Position numbers and translations under genes: made by a program. The notes beneath the pieces were generated by a model. It ran no database searches and was not told the DNA's origin. It saw only the letters and a list, made by a program, of their open reading frames with translations. From IMG/VR virus record IMGVR_UViG_3300025769_001128, positions 1-20,194 of that record: DNA of 20,194 nucleotides; one strand, written 5' to 3'. Every line of letters begins with the position of its first letter. The stretch's first letter is position 1. Positions 1-7,584 of the stretch are shown in pieces. This stretch comes from a virus.

Positions 1-11
1 TTGCGCCTAAT

Positions 12-1265
12 ATGACTGCAAACTTAGGTCGGAACGTACTCGTTGGTAGAACGTCAGGCGGTGCTTATCAAAACGTAGCAATCGAACCAGTTAGTAACGC
101 ACTTGATGTTAATATCCCAAGAGGTGCTTTTGGCGAGGTTGAAATGGTTGAACCTACTCCAGTAGTACAAGCTGATTTCGTTTATAATGTTAATACTGAT
201 ATGGTTGATGTAACAACGACTGGCAGTGGTACAGTTACTCAAGCGGACTCTATGGCAGTGCTGCAAACAACCGCTGCATCCAGTTCTAGTGCTCAGATTG
301 AAACCAAACGCTTTCTTAAATATAGACCAGGCCAAGGTGCTCACATAAGAGGTACTGCTTTGTTCACTACAGGCGTTGCTAACTCTGAACAGTTGTTCGG
401 TTGCGGTGATGATGTTGACGGTTTATTCTTTGGATTTAACGGAACAAGCTTCGGTATAATGACACGTAATAATAGTGTTGATACTTGGGTTGCTCAGGCA
501 GACTGGAACGGTGATGTTATGGATGGCACTGGCGGTGCATCTAACCCTACTGGACAAAATCTAGACCCAACAAAAGGTAATGTTTATCAAATTAACTTTC
601 AATGGTTAGGCTTCGGGCTTATTGAGTTCGCTATTGAGGATGCTAACACAGGAAGATTTGTTACAGTGCATCAGGTTCGATACGCTAACGCTAACACAGT
701 ACCTTCATTACTTAATCCGTCATTCCCTATTCTATGGAGTGTTGAGAACACGACTAACACAACAAACATCACATTAAAGGGTGCATCTTGTGTTGGTGAG
801 GTTGAGGGTAAGATTGAATATCTTGGTCCTACTAATGCGATTGGTAACACTAAAACAGGTGTTGGAACTTCATTCACTAATATTTTAACGATCCGTAATA
901 AAGCGACATACCAAACACTAACTAATAGAACACCTATTAACATTCTCAAATACAGTATAGCGGTTGACGGTAATAAACCAGCCGAGTTCCAACTTCTCAA
1001 AAACACAACGCTTGGCGGTACTCCAGCGTACACTGATATAAGTACTAATACTTCGGTAATAGAATACGATACAGCTGGAACAACAGTAACTGGCGGTCAG
1101 GCAATAGACTTCGGTACACTTGCAGCTGCTGGTTCAATAAGTGAAGGTGGACAAGTAACAACCGATATTATAATACTTCCTGGCGAAACTTTAACTATTG
1201 CAGTACGAGCAACTAACGCAACAACTGACGCAACGGTAGCAATCCGATGGGTAGAGGACTTTTAG
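12..1265 (+). CDS. Virion fibre-like structural protein (possibly 5' incomplete)
   Basis: A 417-residue, beta-rich, Asn/Thr/Gly-rich protein without catalytic motifs. Residues about 98-165 (KRFLKYRPGQG followed by a segment rich in Gly, Phe and Asp) resemble a jelly-roll-like module that I recall from fibre and adhesin proteins of marine tailed phages. The C-terminal half (about 280-417) is a second beta domain ending in TVAIRWVEDF. The role is inferred: a surface-exposed virion protein or receptor-binding fibre. The ATG at 12 is the first start in the window, but the frame stays open to base 1, so the true start could lie upstream. A TAA at 8-10 in another frame may end a preceding gene. The stop is one base before the Mu gpF-like gene, so the two are probably co-transcribed. 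A fibre gene on the portal side of the head module is an unusual place. Confidence is good that this is a gene and moderate for the role. Confidence 0.7.
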   Translation: MTANLGRNVLVGRTSGGAYQNVAIEPVSNALDVNIPRGAFGEVEMVEPTPVVQADFVYNVNTDMVDVTTTGSGTVTQADSMAVLQTTAASSSSAQIETKRFLKYRPGQGAHIRGTALFTTGVANSEQLFGCGDDVDGLFFGFNGTSFGIMTRNNSVDTWVAQADWNGDVMDGTGGASNPTGQNLDPTKGNVYQINFQWLGFGLIEFAIEDANTGRFVTVHQVRYANANTVPSLLNPSFPILWSVENTTNTTNITLKGASCVGEVEGKIEYLGPTNAIGNTKTGVGTSFTNILTIRNKATYQTLTNRTPINILKYSIAVDGNKPAEFQLLKNTTLGGTPAYTDISTNTSVIEYDTAGTTVTGGQAIDFGTLAAAGSISEGGQVTTDIIILPGETLTIAVRATNATTDATVAIRWVEDF

Positions 1266-1266
1266 A

Positions 1267-2403
1267 ATGATACGATTAGAATTTAAACGATTTTGGAAAC
1301 AGTTCAGGAAGCACACGACAGAAGTGCCAGTTATGCACAGGTTTGACCAAGCTGAATCGTTCACGTTCTTTTTCAAATCAAAAGAGGGCTGGGATTACTG
1401 GACACAAATTACTTTGCAAGAAATCTTTAATGTTGCAGACCTTGACGAAGTAGACCGACAATCAATCTTATCAAATTTTTACAATATTTACTGCGTTGAT
1501 AACTTAGTGGTTGAAGAACCGTTAATTGAGTTTACGCCACAAGAAGCAGAGCATAACGAGGACACAGAACCAGCGATTGATGTTTATACAAGTAGCAAGG
1601 CGGTTTCTGACGAAATCGAACCAGGCGAGGATGTTATTGACGAGTCTGATGATTATGCTAACTTCTACCTTCAAAATGTTAATCTCTGGAAAAAGAAAGT
1701 CACTAACAAAGTCAACGAAATACCAGTCGAGAAGATGGCTGCAGATATTACCACAAAGGCATTTGGCGAGTTTGTTCGTACAGTCCTTGGTGTTGTCAAT
1801 GCACGACCATTCCTTAGAGTCGTCAGGCGATTCGTTCGTGAAGGTGTTAAATCAGGTATGGAAGCAGTTGAGCAAGAATTAACTATGGATATTGGTATGA
1901 GTTCTGAACATTACTCAAAAGTAAAGGCTTTAGAAGACCAACAACTAAACGGTTATACAATCAACGGGCGAATGTGGTACGGAATTAAAGGAGCAACGAA
2001 AGAACTGCAAGTTCGGATCTTACGCCAAGTACAGGAAGATGTGCAAAATAAAGTTAGTCGAAAACAGATGACTAAAAACATTGAGAAAATCTTTGACGGT
2101 GTTGGTAAAGCACAGGCTGAGCGAATTGCAAGAACAGAAACAACTCGCTTCATTAACGAGGGTAAACTTACGAGTTATAAGAAAGCAGGGATTAAAGGTC
2201 ATAAAGCTTATGCAGCAGTAATGGATGATAGAACTTCCGACATTTGTCGCAGGTTACATAAAAAGTATTTCAAAAAGGGTGTTCCATTTGATGAACCGTT
2301 TGTTGATGATAAGACTGGTAAAAACTTTGATTATCCGCCTTCGCACGTAAATTGTCGTTGCGTCATAGAGTACCGATTACCCCCTAAAAACGAGCAATCA
2401 TAG
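1267..2403 (+). CDS. Phage Mu gpF-like head morphogenesis protein (minor head protein)
   Basis: 378 residues. The C-terminal half carries the Mu gpF / SPP1 gp7 signatures: AERIARTETTR at about 284-294, MDDRTSDICRRLH at about 319-331 and PPSHVNCRC at about 357-365. The last two supply the Cys/His residues conserved in this family. Members are minor capsid proteins that enter the procapsid with the portal and assist head assembly or DNA delivery. Residues 1-135 form an acidic, family-unrelated extension, rich in Glu/Asp from about 85 to 130. The gene starts one base after the preceding stop with no clear ribosome-binding site, which suggests translational coupling. Its last codon and TAG stop lie inside the 38-nt promoter repeat of the next gene. 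The portal and terminase genes normally found upstream are presumably outside the window. Confidence 0.88.
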   Translation: MIRLEFKRFWKQFRKHTTEVPVMHRFDQAESFTFFFKSKEGWDYWTQITLQEIFNVADLDEVDRQSILSNFYNIYCVDNLVVEEPLIEFTPQEAEHNEDTEPAIDVYTSSKAVSDEIEPGEDVIDESDDYANFYLQNVNLWKKKVTNKVNEIPVEKMAADITTKAFGEFVRTVLGVVNARPFLRVVRRFVREGVKSGMEAVEQELTMDIGMSSEHYSKVKALEDQQLNGYTINGRMWYGIKGATKELQVRILRQVQEDVQNKVSRKQMTKNIEKIFDGVGKAQAERIARTETTRFINEGKLTSYKKAGIKGHKAYAAVMDDRTSDICRRLHKKYFKKGVPFDEPFVDDKTGKNFDYPPSHVNCRCVIEYRLPPKNEQS

Positions 2404-2434
2404 AAATTATTTAAATATAAGTAAACTTATTTAT
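2397..2434 (+). repeat. 38-nt exact direct repeat, copy 1
   Basis: This copy is identical to 8109-8146 and contains a TATA box and palindrome. Its first seven bases (ATCATAG) are the end of the head morphogenesis gene including the TAG stop, which suggests this is the ancestral copy. Confidence 0.95.
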
Positions 2435-2440
2435 CTTTAT
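2397..2440 (+). promoter_or_regulatory. Archaeal-type promoter of the capsid operon with palindromic operator candidate
   Basis: A TTTAAATA box at 2410-2417, preceded by an A-rich stretch that could act as a BRE, is centred about 27 nt before ATG 2441. That is the archaeal TATA-to-start distance and implies a leaderless mRNA. Immediately downstream of the box, at 2417-2430, lies the perfect palindrome ATAAGT-AA-ACTTAT, well placed for a repressor to block initiation. Bases 2397-2434 recur exactly at 8109-8146. I see no bacterial -35/-10 pair. The promoter call rests on sequence and spacing only; the operator role is inference. Confidence 0.75.
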
Positions 2441-3376
2441 ATGTCTCAAACTCAAAAATCTACAGTCAATTCTAATCCAGGAAAGATTGAGCTTTTTCGT
2501 ACTTTAATGAAGACTTCTGACAGTAAATATTTAGCAGTTCTTAGTGATGATTCAATGGACCGAGATGGTGAAATTGTTTCACGTGAAGCATTGTTGAAGA
2601 TTGCTGGTAATGAGTCAGGAAAAACAGCTATTCTTTTGGACCACGAAAACAAGATTGAAAATATGGTTGGTGAATGGACTAATCAACGGATCGAAAACAT
2701 TGACGGACACACAGCTTTAATTGCAGAGCCTAAGTTTTACGAAAGTAACCCTAAAGCACAGATGATTAAGGGTATGCTTGATGAAGGCGCACACTGCGGG
2801 ATCAGTATTGGTGCTATGGTTAAAGGTTGTGAAGAACGTAAGATTGAAGAAAAATCAGTCAATGTATATACAGAATTAGAACTTCTTGAAGCAAGTTTTG
2901 TTGCTATCCCGAGCAATAGGCACGGAATGGCTATGGCACTTGCTAAGAAATTTAGTAAAAAACTTAACGAGGAAACTCAAAAAATGGCAGAAGAAAAAAC
3001 ATACTCTGAAAAAGAGTTTAACGAAATTCTGGACCAGAACGAAGCTTTGAAAGCAGAAGTTGCACAATTGCAAAAAGACGCAGAAGAAGCACCAGCAGAA
3101 CCTGAAGCGGTTGCTGAAGAAGCTCCAGCAGTTGAAGAAAAACCAGCTGAAGAAGAATCTGAAGCACCAGCAGAAGAAGAAGCTGAAAAGTCTGGTGAAT
3201 CTGAACTTGCAAAACAAGTAGCAGACTTACAGAAACAAAATGCTCTAATGGTTGAGCAGATGGAAAAACTTCAAGGCAGTCCTGTACTTAAAGCACAGCA
3301 CGATTCCCCAGAGGGCAATCAACTTGAAGCAAACAACGAAGTAAACAAAGGTAAACTTCCTATTTTAATAAGGTAA
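2441..3376 (+). CDS. HK97-type prohead protease fused to an acidic scaffold-like tail
   Basis: 311 residues. Residues about 20-165 match the U35/S78 prohead protease family: His68 in LLDHENK, Ser122 in CGISIGAM, and Glu150 in the ELLEASFVAIPSN motif form the expected His-Ser-Glu set. The protease cleaves scaffold and capsid N-termini so that the procapsid can expand and mature. Residues about 180-290 are a Glu/Ala/Pro-rich acidic segment flanked by heptad-like coils, the composition of an internal scaffold, so the two functions are probably carried on one chain. No separate scaffold gene is seen before the capsid gene. The start is the first ATG after the archaeal-type promoter and has no ribosome-binding site, fitting a leaderless message. 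Nine bases separate it from the capsid gene. Confidence 0.9.
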   Translation: MSQTQKSTVNSNPGKIELFRTLMKTSDSKYLAVLSDDSMDRDGEIVSREALLKIAGNESGKTAILLDHENKIENMVGEWTNQRIENIDGHTALIAEPKFYESNPKAQMIKGMLDEGAHCGISIGAMVKGCEERKIEEKSVNVYTELELLEASFVAIPSNRHGMAMALAKKFSKKLNEETQKMAEEKTYSEKEFNEILDQNEALKAEVAQLQKDAEEAPAEPEAVAEEAPAVEEKPAEEESEAPAEEEAEKSGESELAKQVADLQKQNALMVEQMEKLQGSPVLKAQHDSPEGNQLEANNEVNKGKLPILIR

Positions 3377-3384
3377 AAAGAAAA

Positions 3385-4440
3385 ATGAATAAAGCAGTAT
3401 TTAGTGAAAGACCAGCAGGATTTTCTGTTGAAAAAGCTTTTAACGATTCATTCGGTGACTTCCAAGTTGGCGAAGATGACTTAGGTGGAATCAGTCGTGA
3501 ATACTACAACCCGTTCTCACGAGTTGATAAGCGACAAGAAATTGCAGGTCAAATGCAGAAAGTATCAATCGATACTCAAACAGGCGGTGCAGGTACAGCA
3601 GGAACAGCTCTTGTTCCAGTATATGTAGACCCAAGTATTGTTGACCGAACAGTACGTGAAACTCCTCTTCGTAATATGTTACCACGACGAGCAGTTAAAG
3701 GTTTAACTTACGACTACGTACCTCTTACGAGCAAAGGCGGAGCAGTATGGGCAGCAGAGAATGCTTCAATTGCAGACCAAGTTGACGTTTACGACCGAGT
3801 AAGTGTTGGAATTAAATTCCTATACGCAAAAGGTAGAGTTAGCGGTCCAGCAGTAGCAGCTATGCGAGGATTTGTAGATCCAAGCCAACTTGATCTAAGT
3901 GTTAAAACTACTTCTATTATGGAAGCAGAAGAAGATATGATTATCAATGGTGATAAGGACACAAACCCAGAAGAACCAGACGGATTAATTCAATCAATTG
4001 CAACTAACACAACTGACTTGTCAAGCGGTTACCCAACTCTTTCAGGTATTAGAGCAGAGTTTGCAACGTCTTACAACAACAACGGAATGATTAATGTAGC
4101 GGTAACTGATGCAAGTACTCACAACTACGTTAAAGGATTGTTATTGAACATCCAGCGACAAGTGACTAACCCATCAGAAGCAGTATTAGGATTCGGTATC
4201 CCAGACGCTTTCGAGTTTGACGGTGTATTATTTATTAGAGATAAATTTATGCCAACAACTGCAAACAGTAAACGGATCTTATTCCTTGATACTAGATATA
4301 CATTTATGGCAGTCCTACAAGATTTGACGTACGAAGAAAAAGCTAGTGAAAACGATTCATACGTATATATGTTAAAAGAATACTTAACATTTGTATTGAC
4401 TCACGAAGCAGCTTGTACGCAAATGTACGGTATTGCTTAG
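3385..4440 (+). CDS. Major capsid protein, HK97 fold
   Basis: 351 residues. It shows HK97-family landmarks: a Gly/Ala-rich segment leading into TALVPVYV (about 74-81), the RETPLRNMLPRRAVKG stretch (about 91-106), VWAAENASIADQ (about 121-132) and the E-loop/A-domain hallmark EAEEDMIINGDKDTN..P.GL around 180-201. About 415 copies would be expected for a T=7 shell, but triangulation number cannot be read from the sequence. The N-terminal 60-65 residues are polar and may be removed by the upstream protease; no cleavage site can be assigned with confidence. A long delta-domain scaffold is absent, consistent with scaffolding being fused to the protease. It follows the protease and precedes two small beta proteins, the classic order protease-capsid-decoration. 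Confidence 0.93.
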   Translation: MNKAVFSERPAGFSVEKAFNDSFGDFQVGEDDLGGISREYYNPFSRVDKRQEIAGQMQKVSIDTQTGGAGTAGTALVPVYVDPSIVDRTVRETPLRNMLPRRAVKGLTYDYVPLTSKGGAVWAAENASIADQVDVYDRVSVGIKFLYAKGRVSGPAVAAMRGFVDPSQLDLSVKTTSIMEAEEDMIINGDKDTNPEEPDGLIQSIATNTTDLSSGYPTLSGIRAEFATSYNNNGMINVAVTDASTHNYVKGLLLNIQRQVTNPSEAVLGFGIPDAFEFDGVLFIRDKFMPTTANSKRILFLDTRYTFMAVLQDLTYEEKASENDSYVYMLKEYLTFVLTHEAACTQMYGIA

Positions 4441-4452
4441 AGGTAAATTAAA

Positions 4453-4746
4453 ATGGCAGCAGTAACAGTAAGCAACACATACAACAGTTGGAATGGCGAC
4501 ATTAAGGTAGTTACTCTTGAACTGGGTAGCACACCAACAACTGGCGACACATACGATACTAATATGGATGCAGCAGACGGTCGAGGAACTGTTTTTAGTA
4601 CAATTCTGGCAGCAGAATTTTACCAATCAGCAGGTTCAGCGTCTACTGATGAAAAACCAAGTTGGAACACGTCAACTGGCGTAGTAACAATTGGTAATGT
4701 ATCAACACCGACATTAACTGGAACTTTAGTAATTTCAGGGCTTTAG
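4453..4746 (+). CDS. Small beta protein, candidate head decoration protein (paralogue 1)
   Basis: 97 residues, Thr/Ser/Gly-rich, no Cys and no membrane segment. It begins MAAVTV, has a GDTYDT motif near residue 35 and ends TLTGTLVISGL. The next gene begins MAAATV, has GETYTS and ends CTLVLYGNLGN, so the two look like divergent copies of one beta fold. Position directly after the major capsid gene is typical of capsid-stabilising decoration proteins, so that role is inferred from context and composition. It has a strong GAGGTAA ribosome-binding site ending eight bases before the ATG, fitting high expression along with the capsid protein. Confidence 0.65.
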   Translation: MAAVTVSNTYNSWNGDIKVVTLELGSTPTTGDTYDTNMDAADGRGTVFSTILAAEFYQSAGSASTDEKPSWNTSTGVVTIGNVSTPTLTGTLVISGL

Positions 4747-4758
4747 AGGTAATTAACT

Positions 4759-5016
4759 ATGGCAGCAGCAACAGTTAATTACCGTCTAGTAAACGCAGAC
4801 CCAAACTATGAGGTAGTGCAACTAGACGTTAGCGATGGTGAAACATATACGTCACAGAAATTCAGCGTAATAAATCACGCTGTTGTTTCTAAGAACGATG
4901 ACTCAGATGCAGCAATTAATGTTGTAACTGCAGGCACAGGAACTGTAACAATCAATGTTGCAGGTGGTTCAGACGTAGCTTGTACTTTAGTATTGTACGG
5001 TAACTTAGGAAACTAA
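4759..5016 (+). CDS. Small beta protein, candidate head decoration protein (paralogue 2)
   Basis: 85 residues. The N-terminus, the GETYTS motif near residue 28 and the C-terminal hydrophobic strand plus Gly-Asn ending match the layout of the preceding 97-residue protein. The core contains TGTVTINVAGG, a typical beta-strand sequence of phage surface proteins. The ATG is preceded by GAGGTAA, the same translation signal as its neighbour. The likely role is capsid decoration or a head fibre base, inferred from context. The gene is followed within ten bases by a T-run and small hairpin, so this may be the last gene of a highly expressed capsid segment. Confidence 0.6.
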   Translation: MAAATVNYRLVNADPNYEVVQLDVSDGETYTSQKFSVINHAVVSKNDDSDAAINVVTAGTGTVTINVAGGSDVACTLVLYGNLGN

Positions 5017-5024
5017 TTGTTTCC

Positions 5025-5045
5025 TTTTTTCCCTTCGGGGTTTTT
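5025..5045 (+). terminator. T-run / UUCG hairpin, candidate partial terminator
   Basis: Six Ts (5025-5030), then CCC-TTCG-GGG (5031-5040), then five Ts (5041-5045). The stem is only three pairs, but the cUUCGg loop is exceptionally stable and T-runs by themselves terminate archaeal RNA polymerase. It lies between the decoration candidates and the rest of the operon. It may lower downstream transcription, so that capsid and decoration messages outnumber those for neck proteins. It is probably not a complete stop, since no new promoter is evident before 5063. Confidence 0.5.
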
Positions 5046-5062
5046 AATAGGTAAATAAAAAA

Positions 5063-5224
5063 ATGGCAGCAGGCGATACAACAGCAATTACAATTTCAGC
5101 AACAGACTCAGATGCTACAATTAAAACTAAGGTTGAAGCAGCTTTCACTGTTGCATCAGGTGATATATTTTTGACAGCTAATCAAGGCGGTCAAACTAGA
5201 ATCATTCAAATTAAAACAGCTTAG
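5063..5224 (+). CDS. 53-residue hypothetical virion-module peptide
   Basis: A short frame from ATG 5063 to TAG 5222-5224. It has an AGGTAA ribosome-binding site about eight bases upstream and sits exactly between two real genes, with seven bases to the next ATG. The product is Thr/Ala-rich (starts MAAGDTTAI, ends RIIQIKTA) and resembles the small beta proteins just upstream in its MAA start and composition. It could be a third, shortened member of that set. I do not recognise a family. Spacing, the ribosome-binding site and the absence of any alternative gene in this 215-base gap support it. Confidence 0.6.
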   Translation: MAAGDTTAITISATDSDATIKTKVEAAFTVASGDIFLTANQGGQTRIIQIKTA

Positions 5225-5231
5225 GTGAACA

Positions 5232-5447
5232 ATGAAATTTAAAGCAACAGCAGACTTCTTCTTTAAGTTTGCAGCACAGGATATTAGAAGTATCAAGAAG
5301 GGCGAAATAGTTGACCTTCCTGAGAAGTTTGAACGACATCCAAAGCTGGAAGCAGTAAAAGAAGAACCAGTAAAAAAGAAAGTAGTAAAGAAGAAAGTTG
5401 CCAAAAAAGCAACAAAGAAAACTACAAAGAAGTTTTGGAACAAATAA
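5232..5447 (+). CDS. Small head-module protein with histone-H1-like lysine-rich tail
   Basis: 71 residues with an AGGTGA ribosome-binding site. Residues 1-42 are a compact segment (MKFKATADFFFKF..IKKGEIVDLPE) of the kind seen in small conserved proteins next to phage head-completion genes. Residues about 43-68 are a run of Lys, Val, Ala and Thr with KKKVVKKKV and AKKATKKTTKK-like blocks, closely resembling the C-terminal tails of H1 and HU-type DNA-binding proteins. The tail suggests binding to packaged DNA or another polyanion inside or at the neck of the head, but this is inference from charge alone. Its stop is four bases before the connector gene. Confidence 0.65.
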   Translation: MKFKATADFFFKFAAQDIRSIKKGEIVDLPEKFERHPKLEAVKEEPVKKKVVKKKVAKKATKKTTKKFWNK

Positions 5448-5451
5448 ATAA

Positions 5452-6771
5452 ATGGCGTACACTAGCACACTCAGTATTGTTAGAACCACTGGAATTGGTG
5501 TTGATGTTCAGAACGAACTACTTGGCACTGGTGATAATAGTGAGGATTCTTTCGATCTGGATAATGGTAATGTTATTGCTAGTTCTTACAGTCTTTCTTA
5601 TGGAGCAGACGGTTCAAACAGTCTTACAGCATTAACAGAAACGACACATTACACTTTAGATAAGGATGCAGGGACAGTATTATTAACTGCTGGTGGTATT
5701 ACTGAGCTTGGCACTAACCTACTTTATATTTCTTATACACATTCCCCGAAAGCATCTGACACACTTTTGAATACATATTTATCCGCAGCAGAGCTTGAAG
5801 TCGATAAGATGACAGGCAATTACTGGGGAGTAGAAAAATCGTCAACTAACTTCTTCGACTGGGAATGGGAACAGCGTTACCCAACAACAGACGAACCGTA
5901 CATTCGTGACCACGACGATTACGAAGAACTTAAACTATTAAATCGTGGTGTTAATTCAATCACTGGGTTCTTTGTACTTTCACAAAATCAATCTATTATT
6001 AACGCACAGCGTTACGATTCAGTTGGCACAGCTTATACTGATGTAACGTCTTCAATCAACGCATCAGGCGGAACAGGTTTCCAACCGTTTGCAGATACGA
6101 CTGCAGCAAACGATTACTTGTATATTGGCAGTTCACGAAAGTTTCTGGCAATTCATACTCTACTTTACACTAACGGTGTAACTGGTGGAACTAATACTAT
6201 TGAATATTATAACGGAAGTTCTTGGGTTGCTATAAGTGCGACTGAAAGTGCCACAGGTGTCTTGAATTTCGAGACAGGTGGTAAGCTATCTTGGGGTTCA
6301 CTCCAGGATTGGCAAAAAACCACTGTTAATGGTAGCAGTAGTTTATACTTTGTGAGAATTGTAGCGAACAGCACATATTCCACAGAAGCTTTGATTAATA
6401 TGGTATATCTTGACCAAGATTCAACAATCGAGCGAGATATACCATTGTATCAGCTTTCGTTCAATAGCGACGGAAGAATTATAATTACAACAAGGTTGCC
6501 AAACGGTAAACGTAATATTCGAGTTGATTATAGGCACGGATATTCCTCAGTACCAGCAGACGTTCAGGAACTCACTGATTTAGTTGTTGCGTTACGTGTA
6601 TTCGCATCAATCACTGGTGGTTCATTCGATGATGCGACAAGCTTCACACTTGGTCGTAAAACAGTTGGTATTGGTGAAGTATATGTTAATGTTCGTGAAA
6701 CGGTTAATCAGTTCCAGGCACGTATTGACGCTTTACTACCGAGAGTTGGCGAATCCTTGTTTGCGTGTTAA
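5452..6771 (+). CDS. Head-tail connector (adaptor) protein with inserted beta domains
   Basis: 439 residues, much longer than the usual 100-200-residue gp6-type connectors. The C-terminal part (about 350-439: RVDYRHGYSSVPADVQELTDLVVALRVF followed by helices) has the helical layout of head-tail connector proteins, including the conserved VP-D-V-x-E/x-L turn. Residues about 103-135 may be the first helices of the same domain (SAAELEVDKMTGNYWG). Residues about 21-98 form a Gly/Asp/Ser-rich beta module also found in the tail-terminator and hub proteins of this virus. Residues about 188-325 form another beta domain with the EYYNGSSWVAI motif, probably surface exposed. The position between the capsid block and the stopper and gp10-like genes agrees with a neck role. 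Domain boundaries are estimates. Confidence 0.65.
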   Translation: MAYTSTLSIVRTTGIGVDVQNELLGTGDNSEDSFDLDNGNVIASSYSLSYGADGSNSLTALTETTHYTLDKDAGTVLLTAGGITELGTNLLYISYTHSPKASDTLLNTYLSAAELEVDKMTGNYWGVEKSSTNFFDWEWEQRYPTTDEPYIRDHDDYEELKLLNRGVNSITGFFVLSQNQSIINAQRYDSVGTAYTDVTSSINASGGTGFQPFADTTAANDYLYIGSSRKFLAIHTLLYTNGVTGGTNTIEYYNGSSWVAISATESATGVLNFETGGKLSWGSLQDWQKTTVNGSSSLYFVRIVANSTYSTEALINMVYLDQDSTIERDIPLYQLSFNSDGRIIITTRLPNGKRNIRVDYRHGYSSVPADVQELTDLVVALRVFASITGGSFDDATSFTLGRKTVGIGEVYVNVRETVNQFQARIDALLPRVGESLFAC

Positions 6772-6774
6772 ACA

Positions 6775-7164
6775 ATGGTAACAACTAGAGGAGCATCAGA
6801 CTTTGCAAGTTTACAACGGGCTAAATCACTTGAGTGGTTTGATAAGTTCGGGCGTAACGATATAACTTGGCGAGTTAATACAAACACCTACAATTCAGCA
6901 GGTCGTTTAACTGGTCAATCATCAACTGACACAACTATTATTGGCGACTTACAGTTTGACTTTAAGATCCTACGTGAACTAATTGAGATAGGTTATGCAA
7001 AGACTGGTGATGCAATCTTTTATACTGTTTATAATCACACAATAAGCGTAGGCGACGAGATTATTGTTGACGGTATTACTTGGCGTTTACGTCAACAAGT
7101 GGAAGCAGAACAGACTAACGGCAGTTTAATCTATCAAGGTTGGGTATGTAGGCGAAGTCCATAA
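6775..7164 (+). CDS. Head-tail joining / stopper-like neck protein
   Basis: 129 residues. A beta-barrel-like pattern runs through the second half: SVGDEIIVDGITWRLRQQVEAEQ, then a closing strand YQGWVCRRS. This layout (hydrophobic strand, G-D/x-x-I-x-V-D-G turn, final strand) is typical of head-closure or stopper proteins. The identification is based on position (connector, this gene, gp10-like gene) as much as on sequence. It starts three bases after the connector stop. Its TAA overlaps the next gene's ATG at one base, so translation is probably coupled. Confidence 0.55.
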   Translation: MVTTRGASDFASLQRAKSLEWFDKFGRNDITWRVNTNTYNSAGRLTGQSSTDTTIIGDLQFDFKILRELIEIGYAKTGDAIFYTVYNHTISVGDEIIVDGITWRLRQQVEAEQTNGSLIYQGWVCRRSP

Positions 7165-7580
7165 TGGTAGCTGTAAACTTAACACTTAATCTGAATGGTG
7201 GCTTTTCTGAGGAAGAATTGAACCAGCGTATGTTTATTCTTGGTGAGTTGATAATAAATCAGATTAAAGAGAACATCCGTAATATGCGATTGATTGAAAA
7301 CGGTCAGTTGTTGCAGGGTTGGTTTGCTTCGTTTAACGGTAGAGAACTCACTATTGAAAACACTCAGGATTATATGATTTATTTGGAGTTTGGTACTTAC
7401 GAGTATTGGAGTAGATACGGTGAAGAAAGTTACCCAGCTAACCCAGACCCTAAAAAGAAAGATTTACCAGCAAACCTACGCAAGAACTTTCCTCGGGGAG
7501 CTCAGCCATTCGCTTTTATCCGTAAAGTGTTGTATAACCCTATTGTAATGGATGATTTGGCGAAAAAGGCGTTTTCTTAA
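7164..7580 (+). CDS. HK97 gp10-like neck / tail-completion protein
   Basis: 138 residues. The central signature YMIYLEFGTYEYW (about 71-83) followed after about 35 residues by PRGAQPFAFIRKVLYN is characteristic of the HK97 gp10-like family: a Glu-Phe-Gly-Thr turn and a C-terminal helix after Pro-Phe. Family members sit at the head-tail interface and are needed to attach or complete the tail. Size matches the family. It begins on the last base of the preceding stop and is the last gene before the interruption by the HNH gene. Confidence 0.75.
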   Translation: MVAVNLTLNLNGGFSEEELNQRMFILGELIINQIKENIRNMRLIENGQLLQGWFASFNGRELTIENTQDYMIYLEFGTYEYWSRYGEESYPANPDPKKKDLPANLRKNFPRGAQPFAFIRKVLYNPIVMDDLAKKAFS

Positions 7581-7584
7581 TAAC

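Noticed and set aside
1526-1882. 118-residue plus-strand frame inside the Mu gpF-like gene
   Set aside because: It overlaps fully with a recognised gene in another frame and has shadow-like composition.
2410-2440. Bacterial sigma-70 type promoter instead of an archaeal one
   Set aside because: No TTGACA-like element lies at a suitable distance from a TATAAT-like box, and the absence of any leader or ribosome-binding site before the ATG favours archaeal initiation. It cannot be completely excluded.
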